The notes below the pieces were generated by a model. The model did not search any database. It was not told the DNA's origin and was given only the letters and a program-made list of their open reading frames with translations. The translations under genes were made by a program, and so were the position numbers. A stretch of 5,983 nucleotides of DNA from Nitrospirota bacterium (lineage in GTDB: Bacteria; Nitrospirota; Nitrospiria; Nitrospirales; UBA8639), in contig JAOUGQ010000194.1 of NCBI GenBank assembly GCA_029865515.1, forward strand, positions 1 to 5,983, written 5' to 3'. This document shows, in pieces, positions 5,980 to 5,983 of the stretch. The first letter of the stretch is position 1. Every line of letters begins with the position of its first letter.

Positions 5980-5983
5980 CACC

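Larger units (their letters stand above)
5653..5983. other. Upstream region of the lipoprotein gene, no further gene seen
   Basis: This 331-bp stretch holds the ribosome binding site and -35 candidate of the lipoprotein gene, a perfect 10-bp palindrome CCTCATGAGG (5776-5785), and an AT-rich run at 5941-5961. A plus-strand open frame at 5764-5958 has no ribosome binding site and no recognisable motif beyond a few cysteines, so I leave it out. Confidence 0.55.

Overview
The window comes from a Gram-negative bacterium. The evidence is a lipoprotein signal with a lipobox, a DNA ligase with an export signal, strong AAGGAGG-type ribosome binding, and roughly even base composition. The gene set and intergenic style would suit a Nitrospirota (Nitrospira-like) chromosome. 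That is a weak impression: no rRNA or other phylogenetic marker is present, and Lig E ligases are best known from Proteobacteria. No rRNA, tRNA, CRISPR array, transposase or integrase is visible.

Layout from left to right. (1) Bases 1-822 (+) hold an aldo/keto reductase whose true start lies outside the window. (2) After a 27-bp gap, 850-1776 (+) encodes an exported Lig E-type ATP-dependent DNA ligase. The two probably share a transcript, but no functional link is evident. (3) Convergent to them, 1858-2520 (-) encodes a protein of unknown function, with a small hairpin in the 81-bp gap. (4) Bases 2521-3261 (about 740 bp) contain no gene I can defend. They hold a C-rich degenerate repeat, an imperfect hairpin, several unexplained open stretches on the minus strand, and a reasonable sigma70-like promoter for the next gene. 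(5) Bases 3262-4968 (+) encode a half-size ABC exporter/importer of the SbmA/BacA-YddA-ABCD type, with membrane and ATPase domains fused. (6) Bases 4969-5202 separate this gene from a convergent neighbour and carry a perfect 18-bp inverted repeat plus competing pairings that could form a pseudoknot. (7) Bases 5203-5652 (-) encode a short lipoprotein with two TPR motifs. (8) Bases 5653-5983 are its upstream region and a possible minus-strand terminator at the right edge.

The genes look like a set of independent cell-envelope and housekeeping functions, not one pathway: three of the five products act in or beyond the inner membrane (ligase, ABC transporter, lipoprotein). I see no convincing undescribed multi-gene system. 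The points most worth a second look are the structured convergent intergenic region at 5060-5155, the unknown protein at 1858-2520 with its uncertain start, and the unusually long N-terminus of the exported ligase.
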